From: JAEUJM01 sp044221555
Lineage (GTDB): Bacteria > Actinomycetota > Acidimicrobiia > Acidimicrobiales > DATDAH01
DNA length: 64,000 nucleotides
Reading direction: 5' to 3'
Assembly: GCA_044221555.1 (NCBI GenBank)
Contig: JBGAOY010000006.1
Location: forward strand, 124,001-188,000
Below, piece by piece: positions 43,609-51,192 of this stretch. Position 1 is the first letter of the stretch, and each line of letters begins with the position of its first letter. Position numbers and translations under genes: made by a program. The notes beneath the pieces were generated by a model. That model saw only the letters and a program-made list of their open reading frames with translations, was not told the DNA's origin and did not search any database.

Positions 43609-44496
43609 TTACGTGGGAGGCGAGACGGCCTCGTGGCGCCGGCGGACCTTCTGGGCCTTCTGGTAGTCGTGCACCAGGATCGTCCGCCCCGACGGCAGGG
43701 TCACGGCCGGATCGCCGTTGGCTACCGCGGCCTCGTAGAGCTCGATGACCTCGTCGGCCGCCTCGAGGTCGGCGGCCGACGGGCTGAACACGTCGTTGAT
43801 GACCTCGACGTGCGGTGGATAGAAGGTGGACGCCGACGTGTAGCCCATGGCCCGCGAGCGCTCGAGCTGGCGCCGGATCTCGTCGAGGTCGCGGAGGTCC
43901 TGGGCGTAGGGGAAGTCCAGGGACAGCAGGCCGAAGGCGCGGCCCACCATCGCCACCTGGGCCCGGGGGCCGGCGAAGGCCTCGTTCACGGTGCCGTCCG
44001 GGCCGTAGAGGCTGACCCCGAGGTCGGCGCTGAGGTCGCCGATGCCCAGGCCGATCCCGATCACGCCCTCCACCTGGGCGATCGCCGCCATGTTGACCAC
44101 GCCGAGCGCGCTCTCGATGCCGACGACGATGTCGGGCGTGGCGCCCGCGGCGGCGAGCAGCTCCTGGGCCTCGAGGAGGTCCTCCACCGAGTCGCACTTG
44201 GGGTAGCCCAGGCAGGTCACGCCCGCCTCCCCCAGCAGCTGGAGGTCGTCGCGGCCCCACGGGGTGGACAGGTGGTTGCAGCGGGCGACGAGCACCCGAC
44301 CGCCGAAGAACTCCGTGTCCTGGAGAGCGTTCGCAACCCGCGACCGGGCCGCTTCCTTCAGCGGTGGCGGCACGCTGTCCTCGAGGTCGACGAGGACGGC
44401 GTCGGTCGGGATGCCCGGCAGCTTCGCCCACTTGCGATCGTCCATGATCGGCGTCTCGAGCAGGCTGCGGACGCCCAGGTAGCGGTCTTCGTTCAC
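43609..44496 (-). CDS. CitE-like lyase (HpcH/HpaI aldolase/citrate lyase family)
   Basis: 295 residues. RSLLETPIMDDRKWAKLPGIPTDAVLVDLEDSVPPPLKEAAR is the CitE start, with metal-binding DLEDS; VVGIESALGVVNMAAIA has the second metal Glu, and GLGIGDLSADLGV the third acid. Members cleave or form malyl-, citramalyl- or beta-methylmalyl-CoA. The GTG at 44496 is chosen because a -10-like TACAGT ends 7 nt upstream. Divergent from the acyl-CoA dehydrogenase gene. Confidence 0.85.
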   Translation of the reverse strand: MNEDRYLGVRSLLETPIMDDRKWAKLPGIPTDAVLVDLEDSVPPPLKEAARSRVANALQDTEFFGGRVLVARCNHLSTPWGRDDLQLLGEAGVTCLGYPKCDSVEDLLEAQELLAAAGATPDIVVGIESALGVVNMAAIAQVEGVIGIGLGIGDLSADLGVSLYGPDGTVNEAFAGPRAQVAMVGRAFGLLSLDFPYAQDLRDLDEIRRQLERSRAMGYTSASTFYPPHVEVINDVFSPSAADLEAADEVIELYEAAVANGDPAVTLPSGRTILVHDYQKAQKVRRRHEAVSPPT

Positions 44497-44511
44497 CCGC
44501 CGCACTGTAGA

Positions 44512-44534
44512 GCAGAGTCTCTGCGCATGATAGT
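44512..44534. promoter_or_regulatory. Shared regulatory motif, copy D, with palindrome
   Basis: CTCTGCGCATGAT at 44519-44531 runs into a -10-like GATAGT (44529-44534), 8 nt before the acyl-CoA dehydrogenase GTG. The 5' part also belongs to a 13-bp palindrome GCAGAGTCTCTGC (44512-44524). On the other strand TACAGT (44509-44504) serves the CitE-like gene, so one site could control both. Confidence 0.65.
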
Positions 44535-44542
44535 GTTGGATT

Positions 44543-45745
44543 GTGTCCAGCGATCAGGAGGCGTTCCGTGACCGGGTGCGTGCCGTCATCGCCGAGCACG
44601 CGCCCGCCGGGTTCCAGGGGGTCGGCGCGCTCGACCCCGGCGAGGTCGATGCGTTCCTCGAAGGCTGGCGGAAGGTCCTGTACGACAACGGGCTCCTCGG
44701 CATCACCTGGCCCGTCGAGTACGGCGGCGCCGGGCGCTCGATCCAGGACGCCATCGCCGCCGCCGAGGAACTGACGCTGGCGGGCCTACCCCTCGGCGTG
44801 CAGACCGACGGCTTCGGCATGCGCCTGCTGGGCAACACCCTGCTGCACTGGGGCACCGACGAGCAGAAGGCGCACTACCTGCCGCGGATCCTCTCCGGCG
44901 AGGACCGCTGGTGTCAGGGCTACTCCGAGCCGGGCGCTGGCTCGGACCTCGCCGGCCTGACCACCACCGCAGTGCTCGACGGCGACGAGTGGCGGGTGAA
45001 CGGCCAGAAGGTCTGGACCTCGGCCGGCCACGTGGCCGACCACATCTTCGTCCTCTGCCGCACGAACCCCGACGCCCCCAAGCACAAGGGCATCTCGCTG
45101 CTGCTCATGGACATGCGCCAGCCCGGTGTGGACGTCCGGCCGATCCGGATGATGTCGGGCGGCAGCGACTTCAACGAGGTCTTCTTCACCGACGCCCGGG
45201 TCCCCGCCGGCGACGTGGTCGGTGAGGTCGACAACGGGTGGGCCGTCGCCATGACCGTGCTGGGCTTCGAGCGGGGCGAGAACACGGCCACCGAGATCAT
45301 CCGCTTCGAGGCCGAGTGCGACCGCCTGATGGCCCTGGCCAGGGAGCGAGGGCGAGACGACGACCCCGTGATCCGCCAGCGCATCGCCCGCAGCTACACG
45401 ACGGTCCAGATCATGCGGTACCTGGGCGAGCAGGTGAAGGCCGATCTCCTGGCCGGCCGCGCGCCGGGACCGGGGGCGTCGATCAACAAGCTGCTCTGGT
45501 CCGAGCACCACCAGGAGATCACCGAGCTGGCCATGGACCTGCTGGGGCCCGACGGCCTGGCCCCGACCGGCCACGCCCCCCTCATCGTGTTCGGGCCGGA
45601 CGACGCCACCGCCCCGAACAGCAGCGGGTCGTGGGCGACCATCTTCCTCAACGCCCGCGCCGGGACGATCTACGCCGGCACCAGCGAGGTGCAGCGCACG
45701 ATCGTGGCCGAGCGGGTGCTGGGCCTGCCGAAGGAGCCCCGATGA
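44543..45745 (+). CDS. Acyl-CoA dehydrogenase
   Basis: 400 residues. GITWPVEYGGAGRSIQDAIAAAEEL, WCQGYSEPGAGSDLAGLTTTA (FAD/substrate loop), VNGQKVWTSAGHVADH, FERGENTATEI, and the C-terminal IYAGTSEVQRTIVAERVLGLP. It desaturates an acyl-CoA at alpha-beta, electrons going to ETF. First gene of the rightward operon 44543-49380. GTG start, probably leaderless. Confidence 0.9.
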   Translation: MSSDQEAFRDRVRAVIAEHAPAGFQGVGALDPGEVDAFLEGWRKVLYDNGLLGITWPVEYGGAGRSIQDAIAAAEELTLAGLPLGVQTDGFGMRLLGNTLLHWGTDEQKAHYLPRILSGEDRWCQGYSEPGAGSDLAGLTTTAVLDGDEWRVNGQKVWTSAGHVADHIFVLCRTNPDAPKHKGISLLLMDMRQPGVDVRPIRMMSGGSDFNEVFFTDARVPAGDVVGEVDNGWAVAMTVLGFERGENTATEIIRFEAECDRLMALARERGRDDDPVIRQRIARSYTTVQIMRYLGEQVKADLLAGRAPGPGASINKLLWSEHHQEITELAMDLLGPDGLAPTGHAPLIVFGPDDATAPNSSGSWATIFLNARAGTIYAGTSEVQRTIVAERVLGLPKEPR

Positions 45746-45810
45746 GCCGAGGGACGAAGGCGTGGCCCGAGCGGCCCGGCGAGGAACGAGCCAGGAGCGG
45801 GAGACGATGA
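45742..45810 (+). other. 22-codon mini-ORF between overlapping genes
   Basis: ATG overlaps the acyl-CoA dehydrogenase stop (ATGA), and its own TGA overlaps the ATG of the CMD-family gene (ATGA). The peptide is 22 residues, rich in Arg, Gly, Glu and Pro (MSRGTKAWPERPGEE...). I recognise no gene end in it. It may only relay ribosomes between the two genes, or be another deletion remnant. Confidence 0.45.
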
Positions 45811-46412
45811 GCCCCACCGAGCCGCGGGTCCTGCCCACGACGCCCGACGACTGGGACGAGGAGACCGCTGCTCTGATGGCCAAGGTCTCCCGGCACAACG
45901 ACGGCAAGGTGCTCAACGTGCTCCGCACCGTGGCCCGCCATCCCGTGCTGCTGCACCGGTGGATGCCGTTCGGCAACCACATCCTCGGCACCAACACCCT
46001 GCCCAAGCGGGCCCGCGAGCTGGCCACGCTGCGGGTCGGCCTGCTGGCCGGCTCGGCCTACGAATGGGTCCAGCACGTGAGCATCGCCCGGGCCGTCGGG
46101 TGCACCGACGAGGAGATCGAGCGGGTCGTCGAGGGGCCGGACGCGCCCGGGTGGGCGCCGGCGGACCGAGCCCTGCTCCAGGCCACCGACGAGCTCATGG
46201 CCGATGACACCATCAGCGACGCGACCTGGGCCGCGCTCGTCGAGCACTGGAGCGAGCAGCAGCGCATGGACGTCGTGTTCACGGTGGGCCAGTACCGCAT
46301 GATCTCTGCAGCGCTGAACACCTTCGGCGTGCAGATCGAGGACGACGTGGTGGAGCGGTTCCCCCCGGAGCTGTTCGAGAGCGGCCGGTTCGCGGCCCGT
46401 GACGGAGGATGA
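45807..46412 (+). CDS. Carboxymuconolactone decarboxylase (CMD) family protein
   Basis: 201 residues, all-helical. LHRWMPFGNHILGTNTLPKRARELATLRVGLLAGSAYEWVQHVSIARAVGCTDEEIERV is the CMD/AhpD-like core; the AhpD CxxC pair is absent, so it is not a peroxidase of that kind. Function in the pathway is uncertain. ATGA start from the mini-ORF. Confidence 0.82.
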   Translation: MSPTEPRVLPTTPDDWDEETAALMAKVSRHNDGKVLNVLRTVARHPVLLHRWMPFGNHILGTNTLPKRARELATLRVGLLAGSAYEWVQHVSIARAVGCTDEEIERVVEGPDAPGWAPADRALLQATDELMADDTISDATWAALVEHWSEQQRMDVVFTVGQYRMISAALNTFGVQIEDDVVERFPPELFESGRFAARDGG

Positions 46413-46413
46413 C

Positions 46414-46902
46414 GTGAGCGACACCGTGAAGGAGATCCGCTTCGACGACCTGGACGCGCTCCGGGCCGAGATCAGCGAGGAGTACACCGACTGGGGCGAC
46501 GAGCTCCTGGTCGACCAAGCCATGCTCGACGACTTCGGGGCCAGGACCGGTGACCAGCAGTGGATCCACGTCGACGTGGAACGGGCCGCCGCCGAGAGCC
46601 CCTTCGGCACGACGATCGCCCACGGACTGCTGACCCTCGCCGTCGGCCCCCGCATCCGGCCGCCCAGCCCGTTCAAGGTCGTGGGCCAGGGCAGCACCTT
46701 GAACTACGGCAGCGACGGCCTCCGCTACCTCGACCCCGTCCCTGCGGGTTCGGTGATCCACACCCGGCAGCGCCTGGTCGACGTGCAGGCCCACGCCAAG
46801 GGCACCCGGCTGACCCTGGAGATCGCCACCCACGTCGTGGGCAACGACCGACCCTCGATGGTGCGCAAGGCCGTGATCCTGCACACCCCTCCCCAAGGAT
46901 GA
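46414..46902 (+). CDS. MaoC-like hydratase 1
   Basis: 162 residues, hot-dog fold. DQQWIHVDVERAAAESPFGTTIAHGLLTLA contains the hydratase-2 motif with the catalytic Asp-His pair and the HG loop. It probably hydrates a 2-enoyl-CoA. The GTG at 46414 is preferred to one at 46399 because GGAGG is 5 nt upstream. It is a tandem paralogue of the next gene (shared start pattern FDDLD-LRA-IS-E). Confidence 0.87.
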   Translation: MSDTVKEIRFDDLDALRAEISEEYTDWGDELLVDQAMLDDFGARTGDQQWIHVDVERAAAESPFGTTIAHGLLTLAVGPRIRPPSPFKVVGQGSTLNYGSDGLRYLDPVPAGSVIHTRQRLVDVQAHAKGTRLTLEIATHVVGNDRPSMVRKAVILHTPPQG

Positions 46903-46906
46903 GCGC

Positions 46907-47371
46907 GTGACCGAGATCCCGTTCGACGACCTCGACGGCCTACGGGCCCAGATCAGCGACGAGCACGGCGACTGGGGCCCGCCGCTGACCATCGACCAGG
47001 ACCTGGTCGACTGGTTCGCCGACCTCACCGCCGACCACCAGTGGATCCACGTCGACGTCGAGCGGGCCGCCACCGGTCCGTACGGCGGGACGATCGCCCA
47101 CGGCGACCTGCTCCTGGCGGTGATGCCCGCGGTCCGGCCCGACCCCGGGTTCCAGGTCACCGGCGAGCGCAGTCGGGTCAACTACGGCGCCGAGTCGTAC
47201 CGCTTCCTCGCCCCGGTCCGGGTGGGCAGCACGATCCACGGCCGCATGCGGCTGGTCGAGGTGCGCGAGCGACCGCAGGGCACGCTGCTCGTCCAGGAGC
47301 TGGACCTGCGGGTGGTCGACGCCCCGAAGCCCTCGTTGCTCTACACGGGCATGCTCCTCTATCAGTCGTGA
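46907..47371 (+). CDS. MaoC-like hydratase 2
   Basis: 154 residues, tandem paralogue of MaoC 1: DHQWIHVDVERAATGPYGGTIAHGDLLLA with the same Asp-His pair. The pair may work as a heterodimer, as MaoC-type enzymes of steroid and long branched-chain degradation do; that is inference from tandem placement. GTG start 4 nt after the previous stop. Confidence 0.87.
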   Translation: MTEIPFDDLDGLRAQISDEHGDWGPPLTIDQDLVDWFADLTADHQWIHVDVERAATGPYGGTIAHGDLLLAVMPAVRPDPGFQVTGERSRVNYGAESYRFLAPVRVGSTIHGRMRLVEVRERPQGTLLVQELDLRVVDAPKPSLLYTGMLLYQS

Positions 47372-47378
47372 GCGAGTC

Positions 47379-48167
47379 GTGACCGTCCCCGACCTGGCCA
47401 ACCTCGTCGTCGACCTCGCGGGCCGGGTGCTGCACCTGCGCATCGACCGGCCCGAGCGGCGCAACGCCCTCGACGCCGCCACCCGAGCGGCGCTGATCGA
47501 AGGGATCGACTGGGCCGCGACCTCCGACGACGTCGGTGTGGTGGTCCTCTCCGGCAACGGTGGCAAGGCGTTCGCCTCGGGCGCCGACCTGGCCGAGGGG
47601 TCGACGCTGGACGCCGACCAGTACCTGGCCCAAGCCGCCGAACGACGGGTGTACGACGCCATCGCCGAGTGCCCCCGCCCGGTGATCGCCATGATCGACG
47701 GCTGGTGCCTCGGCGGCGGCTGCGAGCTGGCCCTGTCGGCCGACCTCCGCATCGCCTCCAGCCGCTCGTGCTTCGGCCAGCCCGAGGTCGGGCTCGGCCT
47801 GATCCCCGGTGGCGGCGGGACCCAGCGCCTGCCCCGCCTGATCGGGCCCGGCGCGGCGATGCGGCTGATCCTGAGCGGCGAGGTGGTGGACGCCGACGAG
47901 GCGCTGCGCCTGGGCCTCGTCGAGCAGGTGGTCCCCGCCGAGGACCTCGAGGTCGTCACCACCACCCTGGCGGCGGCGATCGCGGCCCGCTCCCCCGTCG
48001 CCCTGGGCCTGGCCAAGCGGGCGGTCCGGGCGGCGATGGAGCTACCGCTGGCCGACGGCCTGGCCCTCGAGCGGGACCTGATGGGCGAGGCCATGGCCAG
48101 CGACGACGCCGCCGAGGGCATCGCCGCCTTCCTGGCCAAGCGACCACCCGAGTTCAAGGGACGATGA
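47379..48167 (+). CDS. Enoyl-CoA hydratase
   Basis: 262 residues, crotonase fold. RIDRPERRNALDAATRAALIEGI, GKAFASGADLAEGS (oxyanion loop 1), MIDGWCLGGGCELALSADLRIAS (loop 2, with a Glu) and FGQPEVGLGLIPGGGGTQRLPRLIG, with the second catalytic Glu in PEVGLG. A canonical hydratase active site, unlike the one at 28909. GTG start 7 nt after the MaoC 2 stop. Confidence 0.88.
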   Translation: MTVPDLANLVVDLAGRVLHLRIDRPERRNALDAATRAALIEGIDWAATSDDVGVVVLSGNGGKAFASGADLAEGSTLDADQYLAQAAERRVYDAIAECPRPVIAMIDGWCLGGGCELALSADLRIASSRSCFGQPEVGLGLIPGGGGTQRLPRLIGPGAAMRLILSGEVVDADEALRLGLVEQVVPAEDLEVVTTTLAAAIAARSPVALGLAKRAVRAAMELPLADGLALERDLMGEAMASDDAAEGIAAFLAKRPPEFKGR

Positions 48168-48171
48168 GGCC

Positions 48172-49380
48172 ATGAGCGGACCGCTGTCGGGGTTGAAGGT
48201 GGTGGAGGTCGGCGTGGCCATGGCCGCGCCGTACTGCGCGATGGCGCTGGCCGACATGGGCGCCGAGGTGGTCAAGGTCGAGCGGATCGGCACCGGCGAC
48301 GACAGCCGGGCCTGGCCGCCGCACCTCGACGGCAAGCTGGGCCACTACTTCGCTGCCGCCAACCGCGGGAAGCGCAGCATCGCCGTCGACCTCAAGGCCC
48401 CCGAGGGCGTGGAGATCGTCCGCAAGCTGGCCACCGAGGCCGACATCTTCATCGAGAACTTCCGGGTCGGCGCCCTCGAAGCCGCCGGCCTCGGCTACGA
48501 GGCGCTCGCCGCGCTCAACCCCCGTCTCGTCTACTGCTCGATCAGCGGCTTCGGCCGCACCGGCCCCCGCAAGGAAGAGCGGGCCAACGACCTGTTCATG
48601 CAGGCGTTCTCGGGCAGCATGAGCATCACCGGCGAGGTCGGCGGCGGCCCCGTGAAGATCGGCCTGTCCGTCGCCGACATCGGCGCCGGCCTCTTCGCCA
48701 CCATCGGCGTGCTGGGCGCCCTCGAGGCCCGCCACCACACCGGCCGCGGCCAGCACGTCGACACCTCGCTCCTGGAGGGTCAGCTGGCGATGCTCTCGTA
48801 CCACCTCACCTTCCTGCAGGCCACCGGCATCGTCCCCGGCCCCCAAGGCTCGGGGTCCACCTTCGGCGTGCCCTACCAGGCCTTCCCCACCGCCGACGAC
48901 TGGCTGGTCATCGCCGTCTTCAACGACACCATGTGGGTCAGCCTCTGCGAGGCCATGGACCACCCCGAGTGGATCACCGACCCCCGCATGGTCGACGTGT
49001 CCACCAGGGTCGCCAACCGCGACGAGGTCATCGCGTTACTCACCGACGTCCTGGTGACGAAGCCCGCCGACCACTGGTCCGAGCTCCTCGGCGCCAGAGG
49101 CATCCCCTGCACCAGGGTCAACCGCCTCGACCAGGTCCTCGCCGACCCCCAGGTCGTCGAGAACAAGATGATCGAAGAAGTCGACGTCCCGGGCGTCGGC
49201 CCGGTCCGCCTAGCGGCGCCGGCGGTCCACTTCAGCGATGCCGGCGACCGGACGGCGACGCCGCCCCCCTGGCTCGGTGAGCACACCCGAGAGGTCCTGT
49301 TGGAGCTGGGTTACGGCGACGACGAGATCGAACGACTCGCCCAGGCCAGGGCAGTCGGCCTGCCAGCCAGCTTCGCCTAG
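48172..49380 (+). CDS. CaiB/BaiF-type (class III) CoA-transferase
   Basis: 402 residues. LSGLKVVEVGVAMAAPYCAMALADMGAEVVKVE, NRGKRSIAVDLKAPEG, FGRTGPRKEERANDLFMQAFSG, and VKIGLSVADIGAGLFATIG with the likely catalytic Asp, then HHTGRGQHVDTSLLEGQLAML. It is the last gene of the operon from 44543 and borders the accessory island. Paralogue of 42383-43585. Confidence 0.88.
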   Translation: MSGPLSGLKVVEVGVAMAAPYCAMALADMGAEVVKVERIGTGDDSRAWPPHLDGKLGHYFAAANRGKRSIAVDLKAPEGVEIVRKLATEADIFIENFRVGALEAAGLGYEALAALNPRLVYCSISGFGRTGPRKEERANDLFMQAFSGSMSITGEVGGGPVKIGLSVADIGAGLFATIGVLGALEARHHTGRGQHVDTSLLEGQLAMLSYHLTFLQATGIVPGPQGSGSTFGVPYQAFPTADDWLVIAVFNDTMWVSLCEAMDHPEWITDPRMVDVSTRVANRDEVIALLTDVLVTKPADHWSELLGARGIPCTRVNRLDQVLADPQVVENKMIEEVDVPGVGPVRLAAPAVHFSDAGDRTATPPPWLGEHTREVLLELGYGDDEIERLAQARAVGLPASFA

Positions 49381-49398
49381 CGCGAAAGCCCTGGGTCG

Positions 49399-49425
49399 GC
49401 AGGTTCAGATCTTGCCCCCCACCCA
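49399..49425 (+). other. tRNA 3'-end-like scrap (possible attachment site)
   Basis: GCAGG-TTCAGAT-CTTGC can form a T-arm (5-bp stem, 7-nt loop), followed by CCCCCACCCA like an acceptor strand. The invariant A58 is replaced by G, and there is no room for the 5' half, as the CoA-transferase stop is 19 nt upstream. It may be the tRNA-end half of an integration site at the left edge of the island. I found no second copy at the right edge. Confidence 0.3.
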
Positions 49426-49639
49426 CTTAGACGCAGGACTTCAACGGCACGCTCGAAATCGGTGGGCGGACCGCTGTCGTTGACGGCCTGGGTGCTGTCT
49501 GGGGCCGGCGCAGGGGAAACGGTCCGGCGCCACCTGCTCGCAGCAGGCGACTTGGCGCCGGGTAGAGGACCAGCGCCGGAGTGATGAGGCGCAAAGAGGC
49601 AAATGCGACCCGCTGAACCGATATTGGTAGTCGAGGGCG

Positions 49640-51181
49640 TCAGGGACAGGGGATATGCGCGATAGCGCTATGAGGCGCGCCGTACGGGTCAGGTGCGGGG
49701 CTTGCGACCCGAAGCGTTGATCGGGCGCGGGTGAGCGCGACGTACACATTCCGGTGCGATAGCTCGTCTATGTCGAGAACATTCTGCCACCTAGGATTCG
49801 TCGTCAGGGACGGATCAAGGAAGAGCACACGCTCCCATTCGAGGCCTTTCGCCTGGTGCACCGAAAGACCCAGGAGCGGGGACCCCTCGTGGCGCGCAAC
49901 CATAACTAGGCGTTCCATGCATTTGCATGCGTTGGAACCGGGTGCGGGCCATGGTCGTCCCTGGGGCTGATACGCCTCACGCAGGTGCGCCCAGATGTCA
50001 TCCTCGGATTGGTTCGAATCGCTTAGCGCGTCCAGTGCCACATCGAGCCGGGGATCACGCGGTTCGCTATTGAGCGCTCGGCGGGCTTCGCCCACTCCAG
50101 CCGCCTCCATCCCGAAGTGCTCGTGAACGAACGCGCCGAGCAGGAGGACAAAGCATGAGGCCATGAGACCGCGGTCGACCTTTGCCCACTTCCCCGCTGG
50201 GAGGATCGGGATCCGGGGCTCGGTCCACAAGGTTCCCCAGTCGTGGGCCAAGACGACATCGAAGGTGTCGCCGGGCTCGGCGGCCGTCACGCTGAAGGGC
50301 TCAGATCTGAACAGGGAGGCCGCGAGTGCGGTCATCTCGGTCGTCCGATATCGATGCTCGCCAGGCATGTCGATCTGGGAGAAACCGTTCGTCTCGATCA
50401 TTTTGGTGACGAGCTTTGGAGTTGAGCCACGGAACTCGTACAGGCTCTGCCAGGGGTCTCCCACCAATGTCACCGACACGCCTGCTTCGATCGCCCGCTC
50501 AACGACGGCGATGTCGAGGGGGTTCATGTCGAAGGCCTCGTCGATTACCAGATGGCAGAAGCTCCCTCGCAAGCAGGAACGGATGGCGTCGTTGAAGGCG
50601 GGGTGCCGGGCTTCGTCGATGGCATCAGAGAGAACGTTCCGTACGTCTGTGTGCGTGCAGGTTCCTGCTGCGAGTGCAGCGTGTAACTTCGCCTCCTCGA
50701 CGAATGCTGGAGTTGGAGCACGGTCAAAGTTCCGTGTCTCCATGATCGTGAGGACGCCTTCGTCGTTGAGGCCGAGTCGGAACCGCGCTCTCGTCCGCCC
50801 TGGCCGGGCCAGCACGCCGGGTTGGCTTGTCCACGAGTCCTCAGGGGCATCGGGGACCGTGCCGCCGCCCGGCCAGGCAATCAGGTCCTGATGCACCAGG
50901 TAGCGAACGAGCCGCCGGTGAACTTCGTCGAAGGTACTGACGAGGTTCGGCCACTGGACGAGCCGGTTTCCCCACCGCCGCCGGACACGGGTTGTCAGCT
51001 CCCTTCGGGCGGACCTTGCGAACGTGACGCCGCAGATGCCTCGTGGGTCGTCTCTGTAGCGGATCAGGCGTAGATACCCGAATGCCTCAGCGGCGGTGAA
51101 CGTCTTCCCAGAGCCCGGTCCCGCCTTTACGAAGCAGAGCCGGTCGTCGCTTGTCGCGGCTCGGAGCTGAGGCGGCGTCAT
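49640..51181 (-). CDS. UvrD-like helicase, Gabija GajB-like
   Basis: 513 residues, SF1A helicase. Walker A is AGPGSGKT at 20-27, motif II LVIDEAFD, motif III LVGDPWQSLYEFRGS, motif V SVHQAKGLEWERVLF, and motif VI NVYVALTRARSTLRV. About the size of GajB (~500 residues) and much shorter than UvrD/PcrA. The ATG at 51181 follows the OLD-like nuclease stop by 11 bp on the same strand, the order gajA-gajB. In Gabija, GajB binds or senses DNA ends and nucleotide depletion and assists GajA. Codon use is less GC3-biased than in the flanking genes. Confidence 0.78.
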   Translation of the reverse strand: MTPPQLRAATSDDRLCFVKAGPGSGKTFTAAEAFGYLRLIRYRDDPRGICGVTFARSARRELTTRVRRRWGNRLVQWPNLVSTFDEVHRRLVRYLVHQDLIAWPGGGTVPDAPEDSWTSQPGVLARPGRTRARFRLGLNDEGVLTIMETRNFDRAPTPAFVEEAKLHAALAAGTCTHTDVRNVLSDAIDEARHPAFNDAIRSCLRGSFCHLVIDEAFDMNPLDIAVVERAIEAGVSVTLVGDPWQSLYEFRGSTPKLVTKMIETNGFSQIDMPGEHRYRTTEMTALAASLFRSEPFSVTAAEPGDTFDVVLAHDWGTLWTEPRIPILPAGKWAKVDRGLMASCFVLLLGAFVHEHFGMEAAGVGEARRALNSEPRDPRLDVALDALSDSNQSEDDIWAHLREAYQPQGRPWPAPGSNACKCMERLVMVARHEGSPLLGLSVHQAKGLEWERVLFLDPSLTTNPRWQNVLDIDELSHRNVYVALTRARSTLRVASPAPDPYGAPHSAIAHIPCP

Positions 51182-51192
51182 CGGCGGCAGGA

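Noticed and set aside
49232..49426. Short leftward frame beginning MGGGQDLNLPTQG
   Set aside because: It is the reverse reading of the tRNA-like scrap and the CoA-transferase 3' end; such frames are common artefacts.
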